Part shown: positions 45,023 through 54,252 of the stretch, one piece after another
Position numbering within the stretch: position 1 is the first letter of the stretch
Layout: each line of letters begins with the position of its first letter
Assembly: GCA_022770625.1 (NCBI GenBank)
Contig: JALEHK010000014.1
Location: 1-64,000, forward strand
Length of the DNA stretch: 64,000 nt
Origin: Oscillospiraceae bacterium
GTDB taxonomy: Bacteria > Bacillota > Clostridia > Oscillospirales > Ruminococcaceae
Reading direction: 5' to 3'
Notes under the pieces: model-generated
What the model was told of the DNA's origin: nothing
The model's database searches: none
What the model saw: only the letters and a program-made list of their open reading frames with translations
Program-made: the position numbers and the translations under genes

Positions 45023-45532
45023 ATGGCAATCCGTAATATGGTGTATGAAGGTGACCCGATGCTGCGCAAGACCTCGCGCGAAGTGACGGTGTTTGACGAT
45101 AAGTTGGGGACGCTGCTGGATGATATGGCCGAAACGATGGCACAGCAGCAGGGTGTTGGTCTTGCCGCCGTACAGGTGGGCATTCTCCGCCGCGCGATCG
45201 TTATTGACATCGGCGAAGGACGGATCGAGCTGATCAATCCCACCATCATTAAATCCTCTGGCTCTCAGGTCGGAAGCGAAGGCTGCCTTTCCTATCCGGA
45301 TCAGTTCGGGATCGTTGAGCGTCCGGACAATGTAACTGTCCGCGCACAGGATCGTCACGGGAACTGGTTTGAGATCAACGGAACGGCTTTGCTGGCGCGC
45401 GCGTTCTGCCACGAGATCGATCATCTGGACGGGATCGTTTTTAAGGATCACGCGACCCATATGCTTCAGCCGGGCGAACAGCCTCCGAAAAATAAGCGCC
45501 GGATCTCTGCTCACGTCAAGGTGAAAAAATAA
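45023..45532 (+). CDS. def: Peptide deformylase
   Basis: Removes the formyl group from new polypeptides; metal enzyme of 169 aa. Three hallmark motifs: GVGLAAVQVG, EGCLSYP (Cys ligand) and HEIDHLDG (two His ligands plus Glu). The EGCLS-type sequence and length fit type I PDF. RBS AAAGAAAGGAA. Precedes fmt, the enzyme that adds the formyl group, so addition and removal are co-expressed. Confidence 0.97.
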   Translation: MAIRNMVYEGDPMLRKTSREVTVFDDKLGTLLDDMAETMAQQQGVGLAAVQVGILRRAIVIDIGEGRIELINPTIIKSSGSQVGSEGCLSYPDQFGIVERPDNVTVRAQDRHGNWFEINGTALLARAFCHEIDHLDGIVFKDHATHMLQPGEQPPKNKRRISAHVKVKK

Positions 45533-45593
45533 GAGCGGATTTTCCGCTTTGGAAAGGAAAGCTCCGTCTATGCGGCGGAAGCGATAACCGTAT

Positions 45594-46514
45594 ATGAATA
45601 TCGTATTTATGGGAACGCCGGATTTTGCTGTGCCCTGTCTTGAAAAAATTGTCAGCCTTGGATACCCGGTAACGGGCGTTTTTACCCAGCCCGATAAGCC
45701 GAAGGGAAGAGGCTATAAGCTTCTTCCGCCTCCGGTCAAGGAGCTTGCCCTGCGGGAAAATCTTCCCGTCTTTCAGCCTGCAAGCGTAAAGACCGATGAG
45801 GCGTATGAGACGCTGAAAAGCTGTGCGCCCGACCTGATCGTTGTCGTCGCTTACGGCAAGATTCTTCCGAAGCGGGTTTTAGACCTTCCGCGCTATGGCT
45901 GTATCAATGTTCATGCGTCGCTCCTGCCCCGATACCGCGGCGCCGGTCCGATCCAGTGGGCAATCTTAAACGGCGAGACTGAAACCGGCGTCACCACCAT
46001 GTATATGGGCGAAGGGCTTGATACCGGCGATATGCTGGAACAGGTCAGGACGCCGATCGGTGAAAATGAAACAGCGGACGAACTGTATACCCGCCTTTCG
46101 GTTCTGGGCGCGGAGGCGCTTCAGGTAACCCTTTCTAAACTCGAAAGCGGTTCTCTTCTGCGCACGCCGCAGGATGACAACCTTTCCTGCTACGCACCGA
46201 TCCTCGATAAAAGCCTTTGCCCGATCGATTTTACCCGCCCCGCAAGCCGGATTCACGATCAGATCCGCGGACTTTCCTCCTGGCCGGCGGCTACAACGAC
46301 CTATAAGGGAAAGCGACTGAAGGTTTATGAGAGCTGTCTGGCGCAGGGAAGCGGACAGCCCGGTGAGATCATCGACCCGAAGAAATTTATCGTTGCCTGT
46401 GGAGAAGGCGCAGTTCAGTTTGTTTCCGTTCAGTATGAGGGCGGAAAACGGATGGCGGCCGATGCGTTTCTGCGCGGGCGTCCTGCGGAAAAGGGCGAGT
46501 CTTTAGGAGAATAA
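45594..46514 (+). CDS. fmt: Methionyl-tRNA formyltransferase
   Basis: Formylates initiator Met-tRNA from 10-formyl-THF. MNIVFMGTPDFAVPCLE is the family start; HASLLPRYRGAGPIQWAILNGE carries the catalytic His/Asn region with GxGP; TDDGxG-like site is here TMYMGEGLDTGDML, and the C-terminal OB domain begins near residue 215. 306 aa. It lies ~60 bases after def with a weak ribosome site; a short AGCGGA/TCCGCT hairpin falls between the genes. Confidence 0.97.
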   Translation: MNIVFMGTPDFAVPCLEKIVSLGYPVTGVFTQPDKPKGRGYKLLPPPVKELALRENLPVFQPASVKTDEAYETLKSCAPDLIVVVAYGKILPKRVLDLPRYGCINVHASLLPRYRGAGPIQWAILNGETETGVTTMYMGEGLDTGDMLEQVRTPIGENETADELYTRLSVLGAEALQVTLSKLESGSLLRTPQDDNLSCYAPILDKSLCPIDFTRPASRIHDQIRGLSSWPAATTTYKGKRLKVYESCLAQGSGQPGEIIDPKKFIVACGEGAVQFVSVQYEGGKRMAADAFLRGRPAEKGESLGE

Positions 46515-46570
46515 CGACCATCCAGAACGGCGCTTGATCAGAAATCCGTTTTTCGGAAAGGAGAAATGAT

Positions 46571-47893
46571 ATGCCCGAAACAATGAATGCTCGCTTGGCA
46601 GTTTGGCAGGGGCTGGTGCGGATGCAGAAGGGAGCTTATTCCAATCTTCTGCTCGACAGCATCCATTCTTCTCTTTCCGGACGTGAGCGGCAGTTTGCTT
46701 CTCAGCTCTTTTACGGGGTGCTTGAACGGGAGATCACCCTTCGCTATGATATTCAAATGATGACCGGACGCTCTCCGGACAGACTGGACGCGGAGGTCGT
46801 AGCGGCACTGGAACTTGCGCTTTACCAGATCCTTTTCATGGACAGCGTTCCCGATTCTGCGGCAGTTAACGAAAGCGTAAACCTGATCCGTCATTCCCGA
46901 AAAAAGAGCGCATCCGGCTTTGTAAACGGCGTTCTGCGCAGTTTTTTGCGAAAGGATAAGACGGTTCCGCTTCCAAAAGGCCGCCTTGCCCGGGCTTCGA
47001 TCGAAACGGCGATGCCGGAATGGATCCTTTCCCGGTGGGAACAGGATTATGGCTGGGATACGGCGCTTTCTCTTGCACAGGCGTGTCTTGGCCGCCCGCC
47101 GATTCAGCTTCGCGTCAACACTCTTCGGACGGATCGCAACGCGCTTGCGGAAGAACTGACCCGCGCAGGTGTAACGGTGGCTCTGCATCCCTTATTGCCG
47201 GACGCTTTGAGCGTATCCGATACCGGAGCGCTTGGAGACTGGCCGGCGATTCGTGAGGGACGATGCTATGTGCAGGATGCCGCTTCTCAGCTTTGCGCCG
47301 CCGCAGTCGATCCCAGACCCGGAGAGCGGGTATTCGACCTTTGCGCCGCACCGGGCGGGAAGAGCTTTACGATGGCACAGCGAATGGAAGATAAGGGAGA
47401 GCTTTTCTCTTTTGACCTCCATCAAAACCGTGTGCACTTGATCGAAGAAGGAGCGCGCCGTTTAGGGATTCATTCGATTCGCGCTTCGGCCGGAGACTCC
47501 GGAAAGTACGATCCGTCTCTCGGAACAGCCGACCGGGTGCTGTGCGATGTTCCCTGTGCGGGGCTTGGCGTGATCCGCCGCAAGCCCGAAATCCGTCGGA
47601 AAACGCCGGAAGAGGTCGCAGGTCTCCCCACTGTTCAGGCACGGATCCTGGACAACGCTTCCCACTATCTTCGACCGGGCGGCGTATTGGTTTACTCGAC
47701 CTGTTCGCTGAACAAAGAGGAAAACGAGCGTCAAGCCGAGCGGTTCCTCGCCGAACATCCCGATTTTGAGCCGCTGCCGCTGCCGGAGATTTTTTCGGAG
47801 CTTGTTCCTCCCGATGGATATGATGTGACCCTGATGCCGCAAAAGGGCGGTTATGATGGGTTTTATGTTGCAAGATTCAGGAAAAGAGCGTGA
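46571..47893 (+). CDS. rsmB: 16S rRNA (cytosine(967)-C5)-methyltransferase RsmB
   Basis: 440-aa methyltransferase: an N-terminal NusB-like RNA-binding domain (~1-145), then the Rossmann SAM domain. CAAPGGKSFTMAQRM is the SAM site; the two catalytic cysteines are in DVPCAGLGVIRRKPEIR and VYSTCSLNKEENE. RBS GAAAGGAGAAAT. The stop overlaps the rlmN start by 4 bases, so both RNA methyltransferases are coupled. Confidence 0.96.
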   Translation: MPETMNARLAVWQGLVRMQKGAYSNLLLDSIHSSLSGRERQFASQLFYGVLEREITLRYDIQMMTGRSPDRLDAEVVAALELALYQILFMDSVPDSAAVNESVNLIRHSRKKSASGFVNGVLRSFLRKDKTVPLPKGRLARASIETAMPEWILSRWEQDYGWDTALSLAQACLGRPPIQLRVNTLRTDRNALAEELTRAGVTVALHPLLPDALSVSDTGALGDWPAIREGRCYVQDAASQLCAAAVDPRPGERVFDLCAAPGGKSFTMAQRMEDKGELFSFDLHQNRVHLIEEGARRLGIHSIRASAGDSGKYDPSLGTADRVLCDVPCAGLGVIRRKPEIRRKTPEEVAGLPTVQARILDNASHYLRPGGVLVYSTCSLNKEENERQAERFLAEHPDFEPLPLPEIFSELVPPDGYDVTLMPQKGGYDGFYVARFRKRA

Positions 47894-48924
47894 ATATGAC
47901 AGATATCAAGTCGATGACGATACCGGAATTGGAAGAGCTGATGCTTTTGATGGGACAGCCGAAATTCCGTGCCAAACAGATTTTTCAATGGCTGCATCAG
48001 AAACGGGTGCTTACTTTCGATGAGATGAAAAACCTTCCGACTTCTCTTCGTGAGGAGCTTTCAAAGACCTGCACCATTACCAGCTTTTCGATCGAGCGTA
48101 AGCTGGTCTCCCAGATCGATGGAACGACCAAATACCTTTACCGTCTGTCGGACGGAGAGTATGTTGAAAGCGTCCTGATGCGGTATGAACATGGAATCAG
48201 CGTCTGTGTTTCCACACAGGTCGGATGTAAAATGGGGTGCAGCTTTTGCGCTTCGACCAAGGCTGGCTTTATCCGTCATCTGACACCCTCCGAAATTCTG
48301 GAGCAGGTGTATGCGCCTTCGCGGGATACCGGCGAACGGATCGACAGTATCGTTTTGATGGGAATCGGGGAGCCGCTGGATAATTTTGATAACGTAATGC
48401 GTTTTCTGACCCTTGTGAGCGCACCGGAAGGACTTTGCATGAGCCACCGGCATATCTCTCTTTCCACCTGTGGACTGGTCGATCGGATCTATGAGCTGGC
48501 GGATATGGGGCTTCAGATCACCCTTTCGGTTTCGCTCCATGCCTCTTCCGACGCGGTGCGGGATGAGATCATGCCGGTCAACCATCGGTATAAGATTCCC
48601 GAACTTCTGAAGGCCTGTCAGTATTACACTGATAAGACCCACCGCCGGATCTCGTATGAGTACTCGCTGATCAAAGGCGTCAATGATAACGCCGGTCAGG
48701 CGAAAGAACTGGCGGCTCTCCTGCACGGAATGCTCTGCCATGTCAATCTGATCCCGGTCAACTATGTTGAGGAAGCTGGTTTTGAGAAGAGCGGAAAGCA
48801 GCAGGTCTACGCTTTCCAGAAGGTTCTGCTGGATCATGGGATCAATGCGACCGTTCGCCGCACACTTGGTGCGGATATCAATGCAGCCTGCGGACAGCTC
48901 AGACGGACGGCCATTCAGAAGTAA
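47890..48924 (+). CDS. rlmN: Dual-specificity RNA methyltransferase RlmN
   Basis: Radical-SAM enzyme that makes m2A2503 in 23S rRNA and m2A37 in some tRNAs. CKMGCSFCAST is the CxxxCxxC cluster motif (~residues 112-119); the second, mechanistic Cys is in the C-terminal GADINAACGQLRR. LMGIGEPLDNFDNV and SLHASSDAVRDEIMPVN are family signatures. Start chosen as GTG 47890, four-base overlap with rsmB and AGGA at proper distance; an ATG at 47896 is possible. 344 aa. Confidence 0.96.
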   Translation: MNMTDIKSMTIPELEELMLLMGQPKFRAKQIFQWLHQKRVLTFDEMKNLPTSLREELSKTCTITSFSIERKLVSQIDGTTKYLYRLSDGEYVESVLMRYEHGISVCVSTQVGCKMGCSFCASTKAGFIRHLTPSEILEQVYAPSRDTGERIDSIVLMGIGEPLDNFDNVMRFLTLVSAPEGLCMSHRHISLSTCGLVDRIYELADMGLQITLSVSLHASSDAVRDEIMPVNHRYKIPELLKACQYYTDKTHRRISYEYSLIKGVNDNAGQAKELAALLHGMLCHVNLIPVNYVEEAGFEKSGKQQVYAFQKVLLDHGINATVRRTLGADINAACGQLRRTAIQK

Positions 48925-48960
48925 TCCTCTGCAAACAAATTTACGAAAGGAGCGCTGCCG

Positions 48961-49689
48961 ATGAAAATTGCCGGAAAGACGGATATCGGCATGGTCAGAA
49001 AAACCAATCAGGACGCCTTCCGCATCGCCGTTTTGTGTGACGGGATCGGCTTTGCGCTGGTCTGCGACGGAATGGGCGGCGTAAACGGCGGCGATCAGGC
49101 AAGCGCCATTGCTCGAAAGACAATTACGGCGGTCATCCGGGAGAATATAAAGCCGGATATGCTGGATGATGAACTGCACGACCTGCTTTTGCGGGCGATC
49201 TTTGAAGCCAACCGTAACATCTTTGAGCAGGCGCAGTGTGCTCCGGAATATACCGGGATGGGAACAACGGTTCTGGCGGCCATCATTACGCCGGAATGCG
49301 CCTATATCGGGCACGTTGGCGATTCCCGTCTTTATCAGTTGCACGGCGGACAGTTTTATCAGGTGACCCGCGATCATTCCCGTGTACAGGAAATGATCGA
49401 TCTGGGACAGATCACGCCTGAGGAAGCCAGACTTCGTCCCGACCGGAACATCATCACCCGTGCGGTCGGAATCGCACCCGATGTGGATGTGGATCTGCTC
49501 GATCTTCAACTCTCGTCCGGCGACCGGCTGCTCCTCTGTACCGATGGCCTTTCGGGACTTTGCAGCGACCGGGAGATGGGGGAAATCCTTTCCGCCCATC
49601 CGATCGAGGAAGTCGCCGGGCAGTTGATCCTGGCGGCCAACCGAAAGGGCGGCTATGATAACATTACCGCAGTCGTGATCGAAAACTGA
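48961..49689 (+). CDS. PP2C-family Ser/Thr protein phosphatase (PrpC/Stp)
   Basis: 242-aa manganese-dependent phosphatase, partner of the kinase that follows. Metal-binding motifs: KTNQDAF, ALVCDGMGGVNGG, HVGDSRLYQL, LCTDGLSG and a final GGYDNITAVV. This is the PrpC/Stp1 architecture, with no extra domain. RBS AAAGGAGCG. It removes phosphates placed by PASTA kinases on cell-wall and translation proteins. Adjacent to prkC (46-base gap). Confidence 0.95.
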   Translation: MKIAGKTDIGMVRKTNQDAFRIAVLCDGIGFALVCDGMGGVNGGDQASAIARKTITAVIRENIKPDMLDDELHDLLLRAIFEANRNIFEQAQCAPEYTGMGTTVLAAIITPECAYIGHVGDSRLYQLHGGQFYQVTRDHSRVQEMIDLGQITPEEARLRPDRNIITRAVGIAPDVDVDLLDLQLSSGDRLLLCTDGLSGLCSDREMGEILSAHPIEEVAGQLILAANRKGGYDNITAVVIEN

Positions 49690-49735
49690 GAAAGATAGAA
49701 AGCTCTTTTGACCGAAAAAGGAATGGTAGTTGTAT

Positions 49736-51874
49736 ATGGAATATATCGGAAAGACGCTGGAAGGCAGATATCTGCTGAAAAAAATGATTGGCAGCGGCGG
49801 GATGGCCAATGTCTTTGAAGCCGTCGATCTGCAGGAAAATAATCGTCCCGTTGCCGTTAAAATTCTCCGTCCGGAGCTTTTGACCAATGAGGAGTTTGTC
49901 CGCCGCTTTCGGAACGAGTCGCGGGTCATTGCGGTTCTGGATCACCCGAATATCGTAAAGATTTATGACGTCAACTTTACCGGTGAAGACCAGTATATCG
50001 TTATGGAGTATATTGACGGTGTTACGCTGAATCAGTATATCCGTCATCAGGGACATCTTCGCTGGAAGGATTCGGTTCATTTTCTGACCCAGATTCTGCG
50101 TGCCCTTCAGCACGCACACGATCACGGCGTCATTCACCGGGATATCAAGTCCCAGAATATCATGCTTCAGCGGGATGGCTCGATCAAGGTCATGGATTTC
50201 GGGATCGCCCGTTTTGCACGCGAGGATATCCGGAGCGGTCAGAATAAGGCAATCGGATCGGTTCATTATATCAGCCCCGAGCAGGCCTGCGGGGAGGAAT
50301 CCGACGCCAAGAGCGATATTTATTCGGTTGGTGTTCTGCTTTATGAAATGCTTTCCGGAAGCGTTCCTTTTGACGGTGCAACGCCTGAAGAAGTCGCGAT
50401 GAAACATATTCACGATAAGCCGGTTCCGCTTTCACAGCTTGGGCTGGATATCCCAATCGGTCTTTGCGAGATCTGCGATAAGGCGATGCAGAAGGATAAA
50501 AATCTTCGTTACCGTTCGGCAAAGGAGATGCTTGCTGCGGTCGATGCCTTTAAGGCCAACCCCGCGATCCGTTTTCATTATCAGTATACCCGTCCGGTCG
50601 ATCCCGCTTCGCTTGACCGAAGAGTTTCCGCCCGTACCCGGGATGAAGCGCCCGCTCCGGTTCGGACAGCTACCCGAACTCGCCGCACCGTTCAGGAAGA
50701 AGAACCGGAGGAAGAGGTTATCGTCATTAAAAAAAGTCCCAGTATTTTGATCCTGACCGGTATCGCGGCGGCCTGCTGCCTGACCGTTATCCTTGTCATG
50801 CTCGGCTTTTTTTACTGGGGACGAGATGAAAAGGTCGCGGAAACGGTCATGCCGGATCTGGTGGGAATGTCTTACGATGATGTAAAAAACTCGTCCGAAT
50901 ACGGGACTTTTGATTTTATTATTGAAGAGCGGGCAATGACCGACCAGTATGCGGCAGGCATCATCTACTATCAGAACGTTACCGCCGGAACAACGGTTAA
51001 GGTCAACCGTACCGTTCGTATTAAAGTAAGCGACGGCATCAGCACCCTTTATGTTCCCGATCTGGTAGGAAAAGATGTGTCTGTTGCAGAGCAAATGCTG
51101 TACGAAATGGGGCTGGATTACGCGATCAAGACTCAGGAGACCGATGAGAATTCGGATATTCCCGCCGATCAGGTGCTCCTGACCGACCCGGCCTCGGGTA
51201 CACAGGTGGAAAAGAACTCGGTGGTCACCCTTTATATCAGCCGAGGAAATGTAACCGCCGCGCTGAAGGTACCCAGCGTCATCGGTCGCACGCTTGAGGA
51301 CGCGACCGACCGGTTGGAATCGGTCGGCCTGACGGTCACCTCTACTGAGGTGGACAGCGATCAGGCAGCCGGAATTGTTGTCAGCCAGAGCATCGATGCC
51401 AATGAATATGCGCCCAAGGACGGTACGATCGAACTGGAAGTCAGCAACGGCTCCGGCTATCAAAAGACGCTTCCGGTTCAGATCAGCTTTCCGTCGGGAA
51501 GTGCGTCGGCTGATTATACGATGGTGCTGTATATGAACGGCGTAGACATCGGAAGCATGACCGTCAACCCCTCCTCCAACTCTTCGCTTGTCCTGAACGT
51601 AACCGGTAAAGGAAAGCAGGAGGTTACGGTTTCGCTGGACGGTCAGCGGTATGCTTCTTATACGGTCGATTTTGATACCGGGTCGGTCGTTCAGAGCAGC
51701 GATTATAACACCTCGATCATTGCCTCTGATACGCCTTCTTCGGACAGCCCCGGAAGCAACGAATCTTCGCCTTCGACGCCCGGCGATTACAGCGGTCCCG
51801 GCGAAACCGCGAACAATGCAGGTCCCGGTGAAACGCCTGACAGCGACGGCCCCGGTGCCAGCAGCTTTGACTAA
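49736..51874 (+). CDS. prkC: PASTA-domain Ser/Thr protein kinase PrkC
   Basis: 712-aa membrane kinase that senses peptidoglycan fragments. Kinase domain ~10-275: GSGGMANV, Lys42 in VAVKIL, HRDIKSQN (Asp136), DFG 154-156. A basic, Glu-rich juxtamembrane region (~290-330), one transmembrane helix (~335-361) and three PASTA repeats (~371-438, 440-506, 510-575: VMPDLVGMSYDDV, VPDLVGKDVSVAEQML, VPSVIGRTLEDATDRL) follow. The last ~135 residues are a beta-like stretch and a Pro/Gly/Ser-rich tail, longer than usual and probably extracellular. ATG at 49736 follows AAAAAGGAA; a TTG two codons earlier is unlikely. Confidence 0.95.
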   Translation: MEYIGKTLEGRYLLKKMIGSGGMANVFEAVDLQENNRPVAVKILRPELLTNEEFVRRFRNESRVIAVLDHPNIVKIYDVNFTGEDQYIVMEYIDGVTLNQYIRHQGHLRWKDSVHFLTQILRALQHAHDHGVIHRDIKSQNIMLQRDGSIKVMDFGIARFAREDIRSGQNKAIGSVHYISPEQACGEESDAKSDIYSVGVLLYEMLSGSVPFDGATPEEVAMKHIHDKPVPLSQLGLDIPIGLCEICDKAMQKDKNLRYRSAKEMLAAVDAFKANPAIRFHYQYTRPVDPASLDRRVSARTRDEAPAPVRTATRTRRTVQEEEPEEEVIVIKKSPSILILTGIAAACCLTVILVMLGFFYWGRDEKVAETVMPDLVGMSYDDVKNSSEYGTFDFIIEERAMTDQYAAGIIYYQNVTAGTTVKVNRTVRIKVSDGISTLYVPDLVGKDVSVAEQMLYEMGLDYAIKTQETDENSDIPADQVLLTDPASGTQVEKNSVVTLYISRGNVTAALKVPSVIGRTLEDATDRLESVGLTVTSTEVDSDQAAGIVVSQSIDANEYAPKDGTIELEVSNGSGYQKTLPVQISFPSGSASADYTMVLYMNGVDIGSMTVNPSSNSSLVLNVTGKGKQEVTVSLDGQRYASYTVDFDTGSVVQSSDYNTSIIASDTPSSDSPGSNESSPSTPGDYSGPGETANNAGPGETPDSDGPGASSFD

Positions 51875-51888
51875 AAGGAGATAGATTT

Positions 51889-52758
51889 ATGACAGAAGGA
51901 CTGATCATCAAGGCTATCAGCGGTGCGTTTTACGTTCAGACAGAGGATGCGATCCTGCCCTGCAAGGCGCGCGGTATTTTCCGAAAGAGGGGAATCGCTC
52001 CTCTTGCGGGCGATCATGTTCGGATCGAAGAGGATAACATTATCGAGATCCTTCCGCGAAAGAACGAACTGGTTCGTCCGAAAGCGGCGAATATCGATCT
52101 GGTTTTGATGACAGTCGCAACGACAGAGCCTTCGCCGAACGCCTTTGTGTTGGACAAGATGCTCGCAGTGTGCGAGTATAAAAAGATCGAGCCAGTCATT
52201 GTAATGACCAAAAATGATCTTAAAAGCGCGGAGGATTTCACCCGTATTTATGAAAATGCGGGCTTTACCCTGATCCGGACAGGTGAAGGATTCGGCGGAG
52301 AAGAGGAGATCCTTTCGCTGATGAAAGGAAAGGTCAGTATTTTTATCGGCAACACCGGTGTCGGAAAATCGACCCTCCTGAATCGTCTGTTCCCCGATCT
52401 TGATCTGCGGACAGCAGCCATCAGCCAGAAACTCGGCCGAGGCCGCCATACGACCCGTCAGGTGGAACTTTACCCGATCGAAGGCGGCGGATATGTGGCC
52501 GATTCGCCCGGCTTTTCCTCCATTGAGCTGGAACAGTATGAGCCGGTTCGCAAGGAAGAATTGGCTGGATGCTTTCGGGAGTTTCAGCCGTTTATCGACA
52601 AATGCCAGTTCGGGGATTGTTCCCATCGCCGGGAAAAGGGCTGCGCGGTCGTTCAGGCGGTCAAGGATGAGATCATCAGCCCTTCCCGTCACGAAAGCTA
52701 TATTGCCCTTTACGAAGAAGCTATGAAAATTCCCGATTGGCAGAGAGAGGATGACTGA
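51889..52758 (+). CDS. rsgA: Ribosome small subunit-dependent GTPase RsgA
   Basis: Circularly permuted GTPase for late 30S maturation. An N-terminal OB domain, then G-domain motifs in permuted order: NKxD-like TKNDL, P-loop GNTGVGKST, and switch SQKLGRGRHTTR and DSPGFSS, followed by the zinc motif CQFGDCSHRREKGCAV near 244-259. 289 aa. RBS AAAAGGAGATAG. In many Firmicutes rpe stands between rsgA and thiN; here the next gene is thiN directly, with an 8-base overlap. Confidence 0.96.
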   Translation: MTEGLIIKAISGAFYVQTEDAILPCKARGIFRKRGIAPLAGDHVRIEEDNIIEILPRKNELVRPKAANIDLVLMTVATTEPSPNAFVLDKMLAVCEYKKIEPVIVMTKNDLKSAEDFTRIYENAGFTLIRTGEGFGGEEEILSLMKGKVSIFIGNTGVGKSTLLNRLFPDLDLRTAAISQKLGRGRHTTRQVELYPIEGGGYVADSPGFSSIELEQYEPVRKEELAGCFREFQPFIDKCQFGDCSHRREKGCAVVQAVKDEIISPSRHESYIALYEEAMKIPDWQREDD

Positions 52759-53389
52759 AAAGATGGGACGCTGTATCATATTTGCCGCCGGGCCGATTGA
52801 AAAGACCGCGCATCTGCCGGTCTCATTTTCTTCCGATGATTATATCATCGCGGCGGATGCCGGTGTGCGCAATACGACGCTTTTTGGCGTACGTCCGAAT
52901 CTGGTGATGGGGGATATGGATTCTCTTTCCAAAGAGGAAGTTCCGGAAGGTTCGATCCTCTTCCCGGTCAGAAAAGACGATACCGATTTGATGCTGGCTA
53001 TTAAAAAAGGGATCGAACTTCATTATACGGAGTTTCTGATTTACGGCGCACTGGGCGGTCGGCTTGACCATACCTTTGCCGCGATCCAGACGCTCGCTTA
53101 TCTTTTGGATCACGGCTGCCGCGGCAGTTTGGTTGATGGCGGACACTGGGTCTCTATGCTGGAAGGGGAAACGCTTGTGCTTCCCCGCGGCTACCGCCAT
53201 GTTTCCGTCTTTTCTTATACGGAAAAGGCGGCGGGTGTAACCCTTCGCGGGCTGAGCTATCCGCTTGAGGACGGGGAACTTACCCAGGGCTTTCCTCTTG
53301 GCGTCAGCAACAGTTACGGCGATTCGGACGAAGCCACGGTATCGGTCAGAGAGGGACGGCTCCTGCTGATTCTCTCCGACCTTCCGTAA
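52751..53389 (+). CDS. thiN: Thiamine pyrophosphokinase
   Basis: Transfers pyrophosphate from ATP to thiamine to give the cofactor thiamine diphosphate. 212 aa: IIAADAGVRNTTLFGVRPNLVMGDMDSL (family start with DMDSL), KDDTDLMLAIKKGIE, YGALGGRLDHTFA and the C-terminal beta domain. It overlaps rsgA by 8 bases with RBS AGAGAGGATGA in rsgA. Last long gene before the tiny spoVM gene. Confidence 0.93.
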   Translation: MTEKMGRCIIFAAGPIEKTAHLPVSFSSDDYIIAADAGVRNTTLFGVRPNLVMGDMDSLSKEEVPEGSILFPVRKDDTDLMLAIKKGIELHYTEFLIYGALGGRLDHTFAAIQTLAYLLDHGCRGSLVDGGHWVSMLEGETLVLPRGYRHVSVFSYTEKAAGVTLRGLSYPLEDGELTQGFPLGVSNSYGDSDEATVSVREGRLLLILSDLP

Positions 53390-53446
53390 TTGATGAACCA
53401 AAAAACTCCCTTCCGCGTACAATGAATCAGGAAGGGAGGCCTACTT

Positions 53447-53536
53447 ATGAAAGTTATTGTTGTAAGACCCTCGAAATGGATGTCAGGACTTCTGCGGAAA
53501 TTTTTTGGGATTCAGCGGGAAAAGCAGGAGCTTTGA
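53447..53536 (+). CDS. spoVM: Stage V sporulation protein SpoVM-like peptide
   Basis: 29-residue peptide MKVIVVRPSKWMSGLLRKFF followed by GIQREKQEL, stop at 53534-53536. SpoVM is a 26-residue amphipathic helix that recognises the curved forespore membrane and recruits SpoIVA. The basic/hydrophobic pattern, conserved Pro near position 8, the -LLRKFF- helix and position between thiN and the next gene match clostridial spoVM, which usually follows rsgA-(rpe)-thiN. RBS GAAGGGAGG is 7-8 bases upstream. A CGTACAAT at 53416-53423 resembles a sigma-E -10, but no -35 was found. Confidence 0.85.
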   Translation: MKVIVVRPSKWMSGLLRKFFGIQREKQEL

Positions 53537-53560
53537 TCGGTCAGAAAGGATGTTTATTTT

Positions 53561-54232
53561 ATGGCAATCGGAATCATCGGCGCAATGGGGAGCGAAATCG
53601 AACTTCTCAAAACCCATCTTACGGATATGAAGGAGACGGTCTTTGCAGGAAGAAGCTTTTACTGCGGAAAGATTGGCGGAAATGACGTTGTTCTGGTCTG
53701 TTCCGGAATCGGCAAGGTCAATTCGGCGATCACTGCACAGATCCTGATCGACCGGTTCAACGTCTCTGCTGTAATCAATACCGGTGTTGCCGGTGGAGCC
53801 GGCGGAATGGGCGTTCGGGACGTCGTAATTTCCACTGAAACGGTTTATCATGATATGGACGCGGAGATTTTAAGCCACAGCTACCCTTATCTCAAGGCAT
53901 TTCAGGCGGATCAGAAGCTGGTCGAACTGGCGCTTGCGGCCTGTGAAGGGAAAGTCCGCGCCAAGGCCGGACGGATTGCGACCGGAGATCAGTTTATCTG
54001 CGAAAGAAGCATGAAGGATGATATCGTCGCCCGTACCTCTCCGCTGGCGATTGAGATGGAAGGCGGTTCGATTGCTCATGCCTGCGCTTCCAATGGGATC
54101 CCGTTTGTTATCATTCGCTCGATCTCTGATAATGCCGATGATGAAGCCGAAATGAGCTTTGAGACGTTTGAAAAGATCGCGGCCAATGATGCGGCGGAGA
54201 TCGTGACTGCCATGCTGCACAGCATGAACTGA
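53561..54232 (+). CDS. mtnN: 5'-methylthioadenosine/S-adenosylhomocysteine nucleosidase
   Basis: Splits the N-glycosidic bond of methylthioadenosine and S-adenosylhomocysteine, freeing SAM-using enzymes from product inhibition. [12 protein letters not shown] holds the catalytic glutamate region (Glu12), [27 protein letters not shown] and SISDNADDE complete the site. 223 aa, normal length. RBS AGAAAGGATG. Near the rlmN/rsmB SAM users, though such co-location is not specific. Confidence 0.96.
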   Translation: MAIGIIGAMGSEIELLKTHLTDMKETVFAGRSFYCGKIGGNDVVLVCSGIGKVNSAITAQILIDRFNVSAVINTGVAGGAGGMGVRDVVISTETVYHDMDAEILSHSYPYLKAFQADQKLVELALAACEGKVRAKAGRIATGDQFICERSMKDDIVARTSPLAIEMEGGSIAHACASNGIPFVIIRSISDNADDEAEMSFETFEKIAANDAAEIVTAMLHSMN

Positions 54233-54252
54233 TCGTAAAAAGGAGAAATCAT

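Noticed and set aside
48061..49929. 622-codon minus-strand open frame across rlmN and the PP2C gene
   Set aside because: Antisense to two genes with intact motifs; no start context or domain.
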